Assembly (NCBI GenBank): GCA_023484805.1
Contig: JAMDAM010000022.1
Coordinates: 1-38,504, forward strand
Reading direction: 5' to 3'
Length of the DNA stretch: 38,504 nt
Source of the DNA: Thermoplasmatota archaeon
GTDB taxonomy: Archaea; Thermoplasmatota; Thermoplasmata; Thermoplasmatales; Thermoplasmataceae
Notes under the pieces: generated by a model
Database searches by the model: none
What the model saw: the letters and a program-made list of their open reading frames with translations, nothing else
What the model was told of the DNA's origin: nothing
In this document: positions 1 to 9,117 of the stretch, one piece after another
Position numbering within the stretch: the stretch's first letter is position 1
Layout of the letters: each line of letters opens with the position of its first letter
Translations under genes and position numbers: made by a program

Positions 1-6
1 AAAACC

Positions 7-15
7 TTATAAATA
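7..15 (+). promoter_or_regulatory. TATA box of the first gene
   Basis: TTATAAATA lies 21-29 nt before the GTG at 36, the archaeal TATA-to-start distance for a leaderless or nearly leaderless transcript. A purine-rich GAGGGAGGGG at 16-25 could also act as a Shine-Dalgarno if transcription starts earlier. Confidence 0.6.
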
Positions 16-35
16 GAGGGAGGGGATAATCAAAG

Positions 36-599
36 GTGCAGATACTCGGATACACAATACCTTCATTGCAATCTGTTCTTGGTTCCTTGAACCTTTTGCA
101 ACTGGGGTTCATTGGTATGATAATAATCATTCTCCTGATTTTTGCCGTCAGGATGACTGTTGCGCTTCATGGAACCAAGTATACATTTTTCAGGGTCGCG
201 TTTGTTCCCATAGTCTATACAGTTTTCACCACATACCTGTTCTACCAATCCATCGGGATGAACCTGTCGATCCTCGGGACCGCTTATGTGCTGCACTCCT
301 ACGTGTTACTGATTCCTGCAGGACTTATAATCGGCTTCGCAGGGGGAATCAAGGCGGGAAAGAGCGTCAGGATATATGAAAAGAAGGGAAATAGATACTT
401 TAGAAAATCACTCTGGATCAGCCTTTTCTGGACCTCCTCATTCGTGCTAGAATTTGTGTCCCTGATATATTTTCCTGCACTCAATATTAGCCTTATCTTT
501 ACCGGACTCCTTTCTCTGGCTACCGGAATGCTGGATGGGCAGGCTATCAGGACGCACTTTGTCAATAAGGCATACATCACTGGCCAGAATCCAGACTAA
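36..599 (+). CDS. Multi-pass membrane protein of unknown function
   Basis: This 187-residue protein starts with GTG. It has about five hydrophobic stretches, near residues 15-40, 48-70, 80-105, 122-145 and 147-165, so it should sit in the cytoplasmic membrane. Short basic loops (GIKAGKSVR, EKKGNRYFRK) look cytoplasmic. I see no catalytic motif. The layout loosely recalls small CcdC/DUF1453-like membrane proteins, but that is only a resemblance. It is separated from the downstream pilin by a 99-nt AT-rich spacer with its own TATA-like sequence, so the two are probably transcribed separately. The function is not recognised. Confidence 0.75.
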   Translation: MQILGYTIPSLQSVLGSLNLLQLGFIGMIIIILLIFAVRMTVALHGTKYTFFRVAFVPIVYTVFTTYLFYQSIGMNLSILGTAYVLHSYVLLIPAGLIIGFAGGIKAGKSVRIYEKKGNRYFRKSLWISLFWTSSFVLEFVSLIYFPALNISLIFTGLLSLATGMLDGQAIRTHFVNKAYITGQNPD

Positions 600-698
600 T
601 ATATTTTACTATATATTTTGTCAGCCATATTTTAATAAAAATTGGGAAAGATTTTAATATTAATTAAGGGTAATAAGTGAACCGGAGAACATGAGGAA

Positions 699-1196
699 AT
701 GAAAGAGATATTGCATGAAGAAGATAATGCCGTGTCACCCATAATAGCCACAATTCTCTTGATTGCAATAACTGTAGTTCTGGCTGCTACACTTTATTCA
801 GTTATCGGTGGATATACATCGTATCTGGGGTCGACAACTCCCACTGCTTCGCTAACGGTCACGGACCTGAATACCCAGACTGACTCGTCGTACATGATCT
901 ACATCTCTTCTGTGAGCCCCAACGGCAACATATCCCTGTCTGATGTTGATCTGCTCATCACGAACAGCACGGGAACTGTTTCGGAGATAAACCTTGGCTT
1001 TGCCGTGCCACCAGGATCTTCCAACACACAATCAACCTCCCCATGGAGCATCACTGTGAGTGCCGGAAATTACCTTGGGGAGAATCCGGTTATAACAGTC
1101 AAGAGCACCCTAGGGATACAGACGATCTCCTACCTCGAACTTATTGACACAACCACGCACGGAACCATTGCAACGGATTCCCCGTCACTCCCATGA
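699..1196 (+). CDS. Archaeal type IV pilin-like protein
   Basis: The 165-residue product begins with a short charged leader ending EEDN, followed by AVSPIIATILLIAITVVLAA. This is the hallmark of archaeal pilins and archaellin-like proteins with a class III signal peptide. The prepilin peptidase (PibD/FlaK type) would be expected to cut just before AVSP, leaving the hydrophobic helix to assemble into a filament or anchor the protein. The rest (about residues 45-165) is Thr/Ser/Asn-rich and beta-like, with NIS and NST sequons typical of an exposed domain. No pilus ATPase, platform protein or peptidase lies nearby, so the machinery must be elsewhere. A TATA-like TTTTAATATTAATTAA ends about 32 nt before the ATG. 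A non-filament substrate-binding protein with a pilin-type signal is the alternative. Confidence 0.85.
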   Translation: MKEILHEEDNAVSPIIATILLIAITVVLAATLYSVIGGYTSYLGSTTPTASLTVTDLNTQTDSSYMIYISSVSPNGNISLSDVDLLITNSTGTVSEINLGFAVPPGSSNTQSTSPWSITVSAGNYLGENPVITVKSTLGIQTISYLELIDTTTHGTIATDSPSLP

Positions 1197-1209
1197 AAAT
1201 AGTTACCTA

Positions 1210-3285
1210 TTATGAAGATACCTGCTTCCTGAACTCCTCTATGGATGTTGTTGCAGGGAGGCAGGCGTAATTCTTGCATACATATGCCATGGCCTTTCCA
1301 TCATTTATGTCCTTAAGTTCCAGCATGAATGTGGAATAGAACTCATGCCCCTCCCTTCCGACTGCAGTTATGGTCATGTTCGGGTTATAGTTCTCCTGGG
1401 CTATCTTGATCATTTTGTCTCCGGTATTGTCATCCCCTCGGATGATTTTCACATGGGTTGTGGGTCCGATGGCAAAATCGAGGGCACACATCAGGTACAG
1501 GTGGAAAACCGGTGCCTCCGATACTGTCCCGTACAGGGAATCAAGAGATTTTACCGCGATACCGCTGAGGCTCTCATCGTCAACAAGATGCGACAGACGC
1601 AACAGATTCAGTATCTGGACAGAGTTACCTGAGGGTATTGCCCCATCGTACCATTCCTTTCTCCTTCCCCCAACCTCGTTCCTGTAGGTGGCTGTAAAGA
1701 AAAACCCGTAGTCCTTCGTGTCAAGGAACTCCTTGATGGCAGTTCTGTTAAGCCTATCCGCATTTTCCAGATATTTGGTTTCCAGCGAGACCTCGTAGAG
1801 GTCAATGAGCCCGTTTATCAGGAATGCATAATCGTCAATGAAACCCTCAATGGCCGGTGAACCTTCGCGGAATGTGTGAAATAGACGGTTTTCTCCGGCA
1901 TCCATCCTCTCGAGGATGAAATCGGCGGTCTCCACCGCGATTTTCAGAATATCGCTTTTGCCGGTAGCCCTGTAGCCAAGAGAGAGCGCAGATATCATTA
2001 TCCCGTTCAGGCTCGTGAGGATCTTGTCGTCAGTGTGTGGCCTTGTTCTTCCGGACCTGTAATCAAGCAGCTTCTTCCGGTCCTGCTCTATCCTATGGGA
2101 AAGGGCATTCGGTTCCAGGGACATCTGGCTAGCCAGCTCAGCTATGTCTTTCTCCATGTAGAGGATGTTCTTCCCGGTGCTTCTTCCGGTCGATTCGTCA
2201 TGGTAGTTGCCCATCTGGTTTGCGTTGAATGCGTCAGCAAAAAATTTTCCCTCCACCTCACCAAGGACAGCCAGTATCTCAGAATATGTCCATGTATAAT
2301 ATTTGCCTTCAGCGCCTTCGCTATCTGCATCGATTGCTGAGAAGAATCCTCCTCGCGGATCGTGCATTTCAGCCATGAGGAAGGAGAACAGGTCCCCGAT
2401 CATCTCACCGTAGATTTTCTTTCCGGTGACTTGTTGCAGCTCAGCGAGGGCTATCATTATCATCCCCTGATCGTAAAGCATCTTCTCAAAATGTGGCAGA
2501 AACCATCCAGCATCGGTAGAGTATCTGTGAAATCCGTGTCCTATGTGGTCGTGTATACCTCCGAGATTGATCTTCTCAATTGTCCTTTCTACCATCATGA
2601 GTGCAGCCTCGTCATGGTATCTGCGGAAATACCGCAGGAGAAAGATCAGGTAGTGGGGCGTTGGAAATTTTGGTGACAACCCGAACCCTCCGTTCTGCCG
2701 GTCAAAGTTTTCGCTCAGTTCCCTGAAGGAATCCTTCAGGAATTTCTCTTCCACGAGATTTCCTGGCCTAGATGCGACTCCCGCTTCAAGTTTCGAGACA
2801 ATTTCGTTTGCCCTCTTCATGAGATCGTTTCCCTGCTTCTTCCATAGCTCCCCTACTGCATCCGACAGATCTATGATTCCCATTTGTTCACCACGCGACC
2901 TCCTTGGAATGTAAGTCATGGCAAAAACAGGCTTCCTGTCTGGCGTAACGATCATGTTTAGCGGCCATCCTCCAGAGCCTGTCAGTATCTGGCTGGCGGT
3001 CATGTAAAAATTATCTATGTCCGGCCTCTCTTCACGGTCGACCTTGATGCACACGAAATTGCGGTTCATTGCGGCAGCCACTTCTTCGTCCTCGAATGAC
3101 TCGTGCTCCATCACATGACACCAGTGACAGGTCGAATATCCTATGCTCAGAAATATGGGCTTATTTTCATTTCTTGCCCGTTGGAATGCTTCCTCGGACC
3201 ATGGATACCAGTCCACCGGATTATGTGCATGCTGGAGGAGATACGGACTCTTTTCATTGATCAGCCTGTTGTCGTGGTTTTTCAT
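1210..3285 (-). CDS. DUF255 / YyaL-family thioredoxin-fold protein
   Basis: This is a 691-residue protein of the DUF255 family (bacterial YyaL, human SPATA20). The N-terminal thioredoxin-like domain carries CHWCHVM (Cys53 and Cys56) and the family signatures [14 protein letters not shown] and GGWPLN. The C-terminal two thirds resemble the (alpha/alpha)6 barrel of N-acylglucosamine epimerases and glycosidases (for example HGFHRYSTD and HFEKMLYDQ). The biological role is poorly known; a redox-linked function is inferred from the CxxC. The reading frame extends 12 codons further upstream to 3321, but I chose the ATG at 3285 because TTAAATAT at 3311-3318 is 26-33 nt before it and family members begin at this point. 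The gene converges on the pilin gene with a 13-nt gap. Confidence 0.9.
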   Translation of the reverse strand: MKNHDNRLINEKSPYLLQHAHNPVDWYPWSEEAFQRARNENKPIFLSIGYSTCHWCHVMEHESFEDEEVAAAMNRNFVCIKVDREERPDIDNFYMTASQILTGSGGWPLNMIVTPDRKPVFAMTYIPRRSRGEQMGIIDLSDAVGELWKKQGNDLMKRANEIVSKLEAGVASRPGNLVEEKFLKDSFRELSENFDRQNGGFGLSPKFPTPHYLIFLLRYFRRYHDEAALMMVERTIEKINLGGIHDHIGHGFHRYSTDAGWFLPHFEKMLYDQGMIMIALAELQQVTGKKIYGEMIGDLFSFLMAEMHDPRGGFFSAIDADSEGAEGKYYTWTYSEILAVLGEVEGKFFADAFNANQMGNYHDESTGRSTGKNILYMEKDIAELASQMSLEPNALSHRIEQDRKKLLDYRSGRTRPHTDDKILTSLNGIMISALSLGYRATGKSDILKIAVETADFILERMDAGENRLFHTFREGSPAIEGFIDDYAFLINGLIDLYEVSLETKYLENADRLNRTAIKEFLDTKDYGFFFTATYRNEVGGRRKEWYDGAIPSGNSVQILNLLRLSHLVDDESLSGIAVKSLDSLYGTVSEAPVFHLYLMCALDFAIGPTTHVKIIRGDDNTGDKMIKIAQENYNPNMTITAVGREGHEFYSTFMLELKDINDGKAMAYVCKNYACLPATTSIEEFRKQVSS

Positions 3286-3310
3286 AATGTAAATTCCCAT
3301 TGCTCTATGG

Positions 3311-3318
3311 ATATTTAA
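3311..3318 (-). promoter_or_regulatory. TATA box that sets the DUF255 start
   Basis: TTAAATAT read on the minus strand lies 26-33 nt before the ATG at 3285 and inside the longer upstream reading frame. It supports the shorter protein and a leaderless transcript. Confidence 0.5.
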
Positions 3319-3349
3319 CATTTGTTAGCGTATTTTCCTACTTCGCAGG

Positions 3350-3430
3350 ATGATCGACGGAGAGTTTCATACAGGCGGCGTTGAGATAGAGGAGATATAT
3401 CCTGGTCTGCTAGCTCAGGGAACCACGTAA
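3350..3430 (+). CDS. Possible 26-residue small ORF
   Basis: An ATG preceded by GCAGG opens 26 codons that look protein-like (charged start MIDGEF, then GGVEIEEIYPG) before TAA. It lies in the 262-bp spacer between the DUF255 gene and the histidine phosphatase. It could be a small gene, a remnant of a longer one, or chance. I recognise no family and found no continuation in the other frames. Confidence 0.2.
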   Translation: MIDGEFHTGGVEIEEIYPGLLAQGTT

Positions 3431-3547
3431 CTGGATTTAGAAAGAATACACAAATGATAAGCCATCCCTGCAAACCGGCGGTGAACATCCCTGTGATTAA
3501 TAATCAGCCGAGCATGTTTAATATGACAGTGCCTTATTACAAAGCAG

Positions 3548-4117
3548 ATGAAGAAGGCAATACTCATCCGTCACGGGGAGAGTGAGGCTAATGTTCGTGG
3601 AATCCTATCTGAGGAACTTGAGTATTACAACCTCACCGAATCTGGCAGAAGCCAGGCTGAGCGCATCGGGAACATACTGCGCAATTACCGCATTGACGGT
3701 ATATTCTCCAGCCCTATCCTCAGGACAAGGGAAACCGCGGAGATAATTTCCAGAGCAACGGGAAGAAGGGTGGAGATCCTGGAGGACATTCGTGAGTCAG
3801 GACTAGGAGATTTCAATGGGAAACCATTCCAGAGCCTGCCGTTTGGCGGAAGGGAGGAGCTTGGCATGGAACCGTGGTCCTCACTGGTTAAGCGGATGGT
3901 CGGTGCACTTGAAAGGCATGAGGGAAACTTTGTGTATGTCAGCCACGCCTTGCCCATAAGGGCTGCTGTAGCACATTACCTGGGCATGAATGAGCTTGAC
4001 AGCTATGGCATTGAAATCAGGTACACATCCATTTCAGCCATAGATTTAAGCAACGGCAAGGTACTCTGCATAGGGTCCCTGAAACCGAGCAAGAAGATTG
4101 AGTCAGCCTTTTCATGA
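3548..4117 (+). CDS. Histidine phosphatase (phosphoglycerate mutase-like)
   Basis: The 189-residue protein carries the branch-1 histidine phosphatase signature LIRHGESEAN (residues 6-15), with the phospho-accepting His at residue 9. It also has the second arginine (SSPILRTRETA), the acidic ESGLGDFNG motif and the second His in VSHALPIR. Family members remove phosphate from sugar phosphates, nucleotides or cobalamin precursors, or act as phosphoglycerate mutases. The short length fits a general phosphatase better than a full dPGM, and the substrate cannot be read from sequence. TTTAATAT at 3517-3524 is 24-31 nt before the ATG, so a leaderless mRNA is likely. Its last codons overlap the convergent MFS gene by 6 nt. 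Confidence 0.88.
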   Translation: MKKAILIRHGESEANVRGILSEELEYYNLTESGRSQAERIGNILRNYRIDGIFSSPILRTRETAEIISRATGRRVEILEDIRESGLGDFNGKPFQSLPFGGREELGMEPWSSLVKRMVGALERHEGNFVYVSHALPIRAAVAHYLGMNELDSYGIEIRYTSISAIDLSNGKVLCIGSLKPSKKIESAFS

Positions 4118-5272
4118 ATTGCCCTGCAGATTCCTGAAAACAAGTAGCAGGAAAGCAAGGGAAAGAAAGAGCATGCCGATAATGAGAAGGGCGTTTAAGG
4201 AAGAGACAACGCTGTTGGAGTATAATGAAAGAACCGCTCCCGCATATAATCCCCCGACAAACTGGCCGCCGTATTGAAAGGAGTTAAAAATCCCCAGGCC
4301 AGATCCATAATAGCCGGTTGAAGACAGGCGGGAAACCAGTGGGGGAAATGCAATATCATACAATGCATACCCAATGAAGAAAAGTGTGCTGCCGAAGAAG
4401 AGGTAATACAGGCCAGATGCCGAAAGGAAGAGTACAAATGGGGTGCTTGCAACCAGTATGACCACAGATCCTACAGCCACAATTTTGAATTTGCCCCTGT
4501 CCGCAAGTATCGATGACAGGACGGCAATTACGCCTGCAATGAAAAGTGATGGCAGCAGAAATTCATAGAAATCAGATACTGGCAAAAATTTTTCCGATAT
4601 CAGCGGGAGGTGAAAATAGAAATATGCCATATATGCAGAGATAAAGAGACCGGATCCTGCCATTAACAGGTGATTGAAGTTCAGCTTCCCCCGTGTTCCT
4701 TCCCTTATTCTTTTAAGCGACGGATTTATGAACAGGACGGAAGCCATTGAAATCATGCCGGCGACTGCAGTTATGAAGAATATCCAGCGGATTCCAACCG
4801 CTGCGCCTATTACTGGACCCAGGAGCGTTCCAAACAGGAACGAAAGTCCCACTGGAATGCCTATCATGGCCATTGCAAAATTGCGCTGGTTCTCCTCGAC
4901 GTTTTCCTGCACCATTGCACTCACTGTCGACGACACTGCCCCGCTGCCTGCAATCAACCTCCCGGCTATGAGGCCGTAAATATTTACGGGATTCCAGCAG
5001 ATCAGGTTTCCCACTATGAAGGGTATCATACCAAGGAAAATCACGTATTTCCTTCCAATCCTGTCAGAAAGCCTGCCCATCGGGTACTGGAACATAGCCA
5101 TGGTGATTCCATAAGAACCAAGTGCGAGACCCACCATCAGCGGCGAAGAGGAAAATTCATAGCCGTATATTGTAAACACAGGAAGGGAGAAGAATATCCC
5201 GAGAGTCCGGAGCGAGATGATTGCCGATCCTGTACCTATTATCCTTTTTTGTATGGCATTGAAGTGATTCAT
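4112..5272 (-). CDS. MFS transporter, 12-TM drug/metabolite exporter type
   Basis: The 386-residue protein has about twelve hydrophobic segments. The MFS motif A, GRLSDRIGRK, sits in the loop after TM2 (about residues 67-76), and LIAGRLIAGSGAV is typical of TM4. The compact size, short loops and lack of sugar-porter motifs suggest a proton-driven exporter of the YajR/Bcr-like kind, but the substrate is unknown. It starts at an ATG 29 nt after the stop of the GAF/fRMsr-type gene on the same strand. The two may be co-transcribed, although an A/T-rich AAATAAGG could give it its own promoter. Confidence 0.88.
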   Translation of the reverse strand: MNHFNAIQKRIIGTGSAIISLRTLGIFFSLPVFTIYGYEFSSSPLMVGLALGSYGITMAMFQYPMGRLSDRIGRKYVIFLGMIPFIVGNLICWNPVNIYGLIAGRLIAGSGAVSSTVSAMVQENVEENQRNFAMAMIGIPVGLSFLFGTLLGPVIGAAVGIRWIFFITAVAGMISMASVLFINPSLKRIREGTRGKLNFNHLLMAGSGLFISAYMAYFYFHLPLISEKFLPVSDFYEFLLPSLFIAGVIAVLSSILADRGKFKIVAVGSVVILVASTPFVLFLSASGLYYLFFGSTLFFIGYALYDIAFPPLVSRLSSTGYYGSGLGIFNSFQYGGQFVGGLYAGAVLSLYSNSVVSSLNALLIIGMLFLSLAFLLLVFRNLQGNS

Positions 5273-5301
5273 GGAATAACTACCGGATACATCCAGAATC
5301 C

Positions 5302-5808
5302 TTATTTCGCCAGGGAACTGACAGCGCCTGCGACTAACTCCGCAATCTCGGAGATAAACCGTTCATCTTCACCGTGAAAAGCGCTTCTGGTATCTGAGTC
5401 TATATCTATCTCTCCAACAGGCTTCCCGCCATGCCTGACGGGGACTACAAGTTCTGATTTAGTGTTTATGAAACAGGCGAGATAAGTGGGATTTGAATGA
5501 ACATCAGCCTCGTTCACTATGGCATTCTGTACTATGGCCTGGCTGCATAGCCCATCACCAATGCTGATCTGTTCATGCTCAGTCCGATCACCTGCATAAC
5601 TGTGCAGGACCAGTTTATCACCTGCAACAATGTAAACTCCAACCCAGTTGTATTTTCCGTTGTAAGCTTTCAGGTCCTCGCACAGCTTCTGCAGATAACC
5701 CGGTCCATGAGAAACTATTCCCTCCTTTGCCCTAGCAATGAAATGGGCATTGTCTTCTGGTTTCACGATTGAAGATTTATATTTTATATTAATACATGTT
5801 GGAGCCAT
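5302..5808 (-). CDS. GAF-domain protein, probable free methionine-(R)-sulfoxide reductase
   Basis: The 168-residue frame is essentially one GAF domain. NWVGVYIV, GDGLCSQAIV, YLACFINTKSELVVPV and GEIDIDS match free-methionine-R-sulfoxide reductases (fRMsr), which reduce free Met-R-O and protect against oxidation. E. coli fRMsr uses three cysteines. Here the cysteines in GDGLC and YLAC are present, while the third position (TEHEQIS) has Glu, so any resolving step must differ. A GAF-only sensor is the alternative. The start is ambiguous. The ATG at 5808 has a TTTAAGAT about 23-30 nt upstream. A GTG at 5766, giving 154 residues, sits 20-27 nt after a stronger AT-rich TATA (5775-5793). The gene is divergent from cysS. 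Confidence 0.75.
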   Translation of the reverse strand: MAPTCINIKYKSSIVKPEDNAHFIARAKEGIVSHGPGYLQKLCEDLKAYNGKYNWVGVYIVAGDKLVLHSYAGDRTEHEQISIGDGLCSQAIVQNAIVNEADVHSNPTYLACFINTKSELVVPVRHGGKPVGEIDIDSDTRSAFHGEDERFISEIAELVAGAVSSLAK

Positions 5809-5846
5809 CTAAGAGAATGCCTGACGTGATATCTTAAAGACCCCTG

Positions 5847-5860
5847 TTAAATATTAATAT
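5847..5860 (+). promoter_or_regulatory. TATA region of cysS
   Basis: TTAAATATTAATAT lies 28-41 nt before the cysS ATG. Transcription would begin close to, or a few bases before, the start codon. Confidence 0.5.
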
Positions 5861-5887
5861 GCTCGCCACATACAGCATCAGCCTCAA

Positions 5888-7258
5888 ATGCAAATAAAGG
5901 ACACCATGAAGGGGAAAACCGAGTTTCATGAACTGCATAAGGGCAGGGTCAACATGTTTGTATGCGGACCAACCGTTTATGACATTCCGCATGTTGGAAA
6001 CTCGAGGGTATATGTCTTCTTTGATATGGTTGCAAAATATCTCAGGACAAGGGGCTATTCAGTGTTTTACCTCCAGAACATAACCGACATAGACGACAAG
6101 ATTATAAACAGGGCCGCAGAAGAGGGAAGCGACTATCAGGCAGTATCAGATAGGTATTATTCACTCTACATGGACATAATGAAAAGCCTGGGGATTGATA
6201 GCGTAAACATATACGCCAGAGCCACCCTGTACATGGATGAAATAATCAGCCAGATCCAGAGGTTGCAGGATCTTGGTTACGTCTATGCCACAGACGATGG
6301 CCTGTATTTTAGAATCCGAAAATTCGTGGACTATGGAAAACTCTCAGGGCAGGACATTGATCACATAGAGGCGGGCGCAAGGGTTGAAGTGAACGAGAAA
6401 AAGGAGGATCCTGGAGATTTTGCCGTGTGGAAGTTCAGGAAGCCGGGCGAACCATTCTGGAACTCCCCCTGGGGAGAAGGCAGGCCAGGCTGGCACATCG
6501 AGGATACTGCAATCACTGAGTGTCATTTCGGGCCATCGTACGACATCCACGGCGGAGGTTCAGACCTGATTTTCCCACATCACGAAGCTGAAATCGCGCA
6601 GATGAGGGCAATCAGCGGATTGCCAATCCTGGCCAGCGTGTGGATGCACGTTGGGATGCTGAACATTAACGGCAACAAGATGTCGAAGTCCCTGAAGAAT
6701 TTCATCACCATTGATCAGGTAATGAGATCCCACAGCAGGGAGGAAATTAGGTTTTACTTCCTGAATTCGGGATACAGGAGCACAATGATCTTCTCGGATG
6801 CAGCCCTTAAGGAAAGTTCTGAAACCCTGAAACGGATACAGACAACCTACGACAAACTGGTTATAAAAGCGGGTGGACGCGCATCATTGTATGCTGATCG
6901 CCAGGGGATTAGCCAAAAGTTGCAGGGAATCATGGATAACGACTTTGACTCAAGGGAATTTTTCGCCGAGATCATGAAAATGACAACAGAAATAAACCGG
7001 GCTATAGACTCCATGGACGCTGAAAGCGCTGCATCTTACCTCGGCATCTTCAACTGGATGAATTCCTTCATGGGAATCCTGAAGGAGAAATCTGATGAGG
7101 GAATTCCAGTGAAACTGGTTGATGACCTTATCAGTCTCAGGAACCAGATGCGCAGGGAGAAGATGTTCTCGGTTTCAGATGCCATACGGGAAATTCTCTT
7201 CAGGAATGGAATAATACTGGAAGACAGGGAAGGTGTTACTGAATGGCGAAGGTCGTGA
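5888..7258 (+). CDS. cysS: Cysteinyl-tRNA synthetase
   Basis: The 456-residue enzyme charges tRNA-Cys with cysteine. It shows every class I hallmark: CGPTVYDIPHVGN (zinc Cys26 and the HIGH-type PHVGN at 34-38), the signature ITDIDDKIINRA, GWHIEDTAI, and KMSKS at 264-268. Further likely zinc ligands are Cys212 and His231/Glu235 in FPHHEAE. The length matches the family (about 460). The C-terminal helical domain is complete. The gene overlaps the next one (nicotinamidase) by 16 nt, so the synthetase and the two NAD-salvage genes form a tightly packed operon. It shares a short divergent promoter region with the fRMsr-like gene. Confidence 0.97.
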   Translation: MQIKDTMKGKTEFHELHKGRVNMFVCGPTVYDIPHVGNSRVYVFFDMVAKYLRTRGYSVFYLQNITDIDDKIINRAAEEGSDYQAVSDRYYSLYMDIMKSLGIDSVNIYARATLYMDEIISQIQRLQDLGYVYATDDGLYFRIRKFVDYGKLSGQDIDHIEAGARVEVNEKKEDPGDFAVWKFRKPGEPFWNSPWGEGRPGWHIEDTAITECHFGPSYDIHGGGSDLIFPHHEAEIAQMRAISGLPILASVWMHVGMLNINGNKMSKSLKNFITIDQVMRSHSREEIRFYFLNSGYRSTMIFSDAALKESSETLKRIQTTYDKLVIKAGGRASLYADRQGISQKLQGIMDNDFDSREFFAEIMKMTTEINRAIDSMDAESAASYLGIFNWMNSFMGILKEKSDEGIPVKLVDDLISLRNQMRREKMFSVSDAIREILFRNGIILEDREGVTEWRRS

Positions 7259-7803
7259 GGAAGGCAGGAGCAGGAAGCGCCATTGTTGTGGTGGATTTGG
7301 TCAATGACTTTGTCACAGGCGTCTTTGGAAATGGACGCGCGGTGCGTACTGCCGAGAGGACTGCAGAATTTCTCCAGAAAGTCGGAAACACATTGCCTCT
7401 AATATTCACGATGGACACACATCTTGAGAATGACCCTGAATTTGCGGTATGGGGCAGGCACTGCGTTGCTGGAACAGAAGGCAGCATGCTCGCCAAGGTA
7501 CTTTCATCATTCGAGGGGCACAGAATCACCAAAAGGCATTTTGATTCCTTCTATGACTCCGATCTGGACGGCGTACTGCGGGCAAACGGAATATCACGCA
7601 TATTTCTCAGCGGGATCTCAACCGATATATGCGTTTTGCACACAGCTGCTGGGGCGTTCTTCAGGAACTATGGCATCAGCGTGATTTCAGACCTTTGCTC
7701 CTCCATAGCTGAGGAGAATCACAATATCGGACTGGAAAATATGCGAAAGAATTATGGAGCCCGGATAATAACAGCAGAAGATGCTTTGAGTGAGATTTTA
7801 TGA
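7243..7803 (+). CDS. pncA: Nicotinamidase (isochorismatase-like hydrolase)
   Basis: The 186-residue protein converts nicotinamide to nicotinate and ammonia, the first step of NAD salvage. The expected catalytic residues are visible: Asp18 in VVVDLVNDF, Lys97 in [13 protein letters not shown], and the nucleophile Cys130 in [10 protein letters not shown]. The metal site is Asp58/His60 in MDTH and His73 in WGRHC. It starts inside the end of cysS (16-nt overlap) and overlaps the next gene by 4 nt (ATGA), so translational coupling is likely. The neighbour, nicotinate phosphoribosyltransferase, uses its product, which makes nicotinamidase much more likely than another isochorismatase-type hydrolase. 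Confidence 0.93.
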   Translation: MAKVVRKAGAGSAIVVVDLVNDFVTGVFGNGRAVRTAERTAEFLQKVGNTLPLIFTMDTHLENDPEFAVWGRHCVAGTEGSMLAKVLSSFEGHRITKRHFDSFYDSDLDGVLRANGISRIFLSGISTDICVLHTAAGAFFRNYGISVISDLCSSIAEENHNIGLENMRKNYGARIITAEDALSEIL

Positions 7804-9002
7804 CAGCAAGAAAATTCAACGTTGCAACGGATGAGGAGATCAGCACATGCCAGGCTTCCGATGTTTACTTCGAGAGATCAATAAGCTCAATCGAAAAAGT
7901 AAGCGGGAGCGAAAATGTCGTTTCTGAGGTAACTGTGTCCGGGCCACTGGATACCTGGATTAATTTCTCAGGGCTGGACGAGGTAATAAACCTGCTGCAG
8001 GGTAAAAACGTGGACATGTACGCAATACCTGAGGGAACGGTGCTGAGCCCCAGGGATTCAAGGGGAACACCCGTGCCTTTTGTGTGGATAGAGGGCAACT
8101 ATTCGGAATTCGGCAAGTGTGAAACCTCCATTCTCGGATTTCTCTGCCAGTCATCCGGAATTTCCACAAAATCCTCAAAGATCCGCCTCGCAGCGGGCGA
8201 TGCAAAATTTTACTCATTCGGGATCAGACGCATGCACCCGGCCCTGTCACCAATGATAGACCGTGCTGCCTTCATTGGAGGAGCCGACGGCGTATCCGGG
8301 ATACTCGGAGCCGAGGTAATTGGCGAGCGCCCCGTAGGCACCATGCCCCACGCCCTCTCCCTGCTGCTTGGAGATCACGATGCGTGGGAGACTGTTGTAA
8401 AGAACTCACCTTCGGGTAGCAGGACAGTGCTTATAGATACATTCAGCGATGAAAAGTTTGCTGCCCTTAAAGCTGCCGAAACATTCCCAGAAATAGATTA
8501 CATAAGACTGGATACCCCATCCTCACGCCGCGGTAACTTCCCTGCCATAGTAAGGGAAGTGAGGTGGGAGCTGGACCTCAGGGGTTATTCCAGAGTGAAG
8601 ATAATGGTATCAGGCGGACTGGATGAGGATTCCGTCAGGGAGTTGAGGAAAGCCGGAGCTGACGCGTTTGGAGTGGGTACGTCAATATCTGCAGCCAAGC
8701 CCTTTGATTTTGCAATGGATATAGTGGAGATAGCAGGGAAATCCGGCACTAAAAAGGGAAAATTTTCTGGCAGGAAAGACGTCCTCAGGTGCGGTTCGTG
8801 CAACAGCCTGAGAGTGGTCCCATTCGGCCAGGGTAACCTGCAGTGCACCTGCGGTGGAGAAATGAAATCCTTGATGAAGAAATATTTGAGCAGAGGTATT
8901 CCCACCGGCAAATACGAAGCCCCAGGGAAGATAAGGGAAAGGGCCTTGAATGAATTGAAGTCCCTTAGCCAGGCTGATTCGAACGGAAAGGGGACAGCTT
9001 AA
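7800..9002 (+). CDS. pncB: Nicotinate phosphoribosyltransferase
   Basis: The 400-residue protein joins nicotinate to PRPP to make nicotinate mononucleotide, the second step of NAD salvage. It has the type II PRTase barrel features [50 protein letters not shown] and SGGLDEDSV. It ends with a zinc-knuckle-like pair CGSCN and CTCGG (about residues 332-355), as in the structurally characterised Thermoplasma acidophilum enzyme. The start overlaps the nicotinamidase stop as ATGA. The spacing and order give a complete two-step salvage unit. I see nothing missing. Confidence 0.95.
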   Translation: MTARKFNVATDEEISTCQASDVYFERSISSIEKVSGSENVVSEVTVSGPLDTWINFSGLDEVINLLQGKNVDMYAIPEGTVLSPRDSRGTPVPFVWIEGNYSEFGKCETSILGFLCQSSGISTKSSKIRLAAGDAKFYSFGIRRMHPALSPMIDRAAFIGGADGVSGILGAEVIGERPVGTMPHALSLLLGDHDAWETVVKNSPSGSRTVLIDTFSDEKFAALKAAETFPEIDYIRLDTPSSRRGNFPAIVREVRWELDLRGYSRVKIMVSGGLDEDSVRELRKAGADAFGVGTSISAAKPFDFAMDIVEIAGKSGTKKGKFSGRKDVLRCGSCNSLRVVPFGQGNLQCTCGGEMKSLMKKYLSRGIPTGKYEAPGKIRERALNELKSLSQADSNGKGTA

Positions 9003-9117
9003 CCGGAGCCCCGGCCGCCAAATTATCCTCTAATATACCATACCGGCAGAATAATGCAACATTGTTGCTGGAAAGGCAGTAAAACATGTTACCTTAGAGA
9101 TGCTTTTGTAATGACGC

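Noticed and set aside
3400-3430. tRNA-like CTAGCTCAGGG stretch
   Set aside because: It resembles a D-arm by chance; no acceptor, anticodon or T-arm pairing could be drawn around it.
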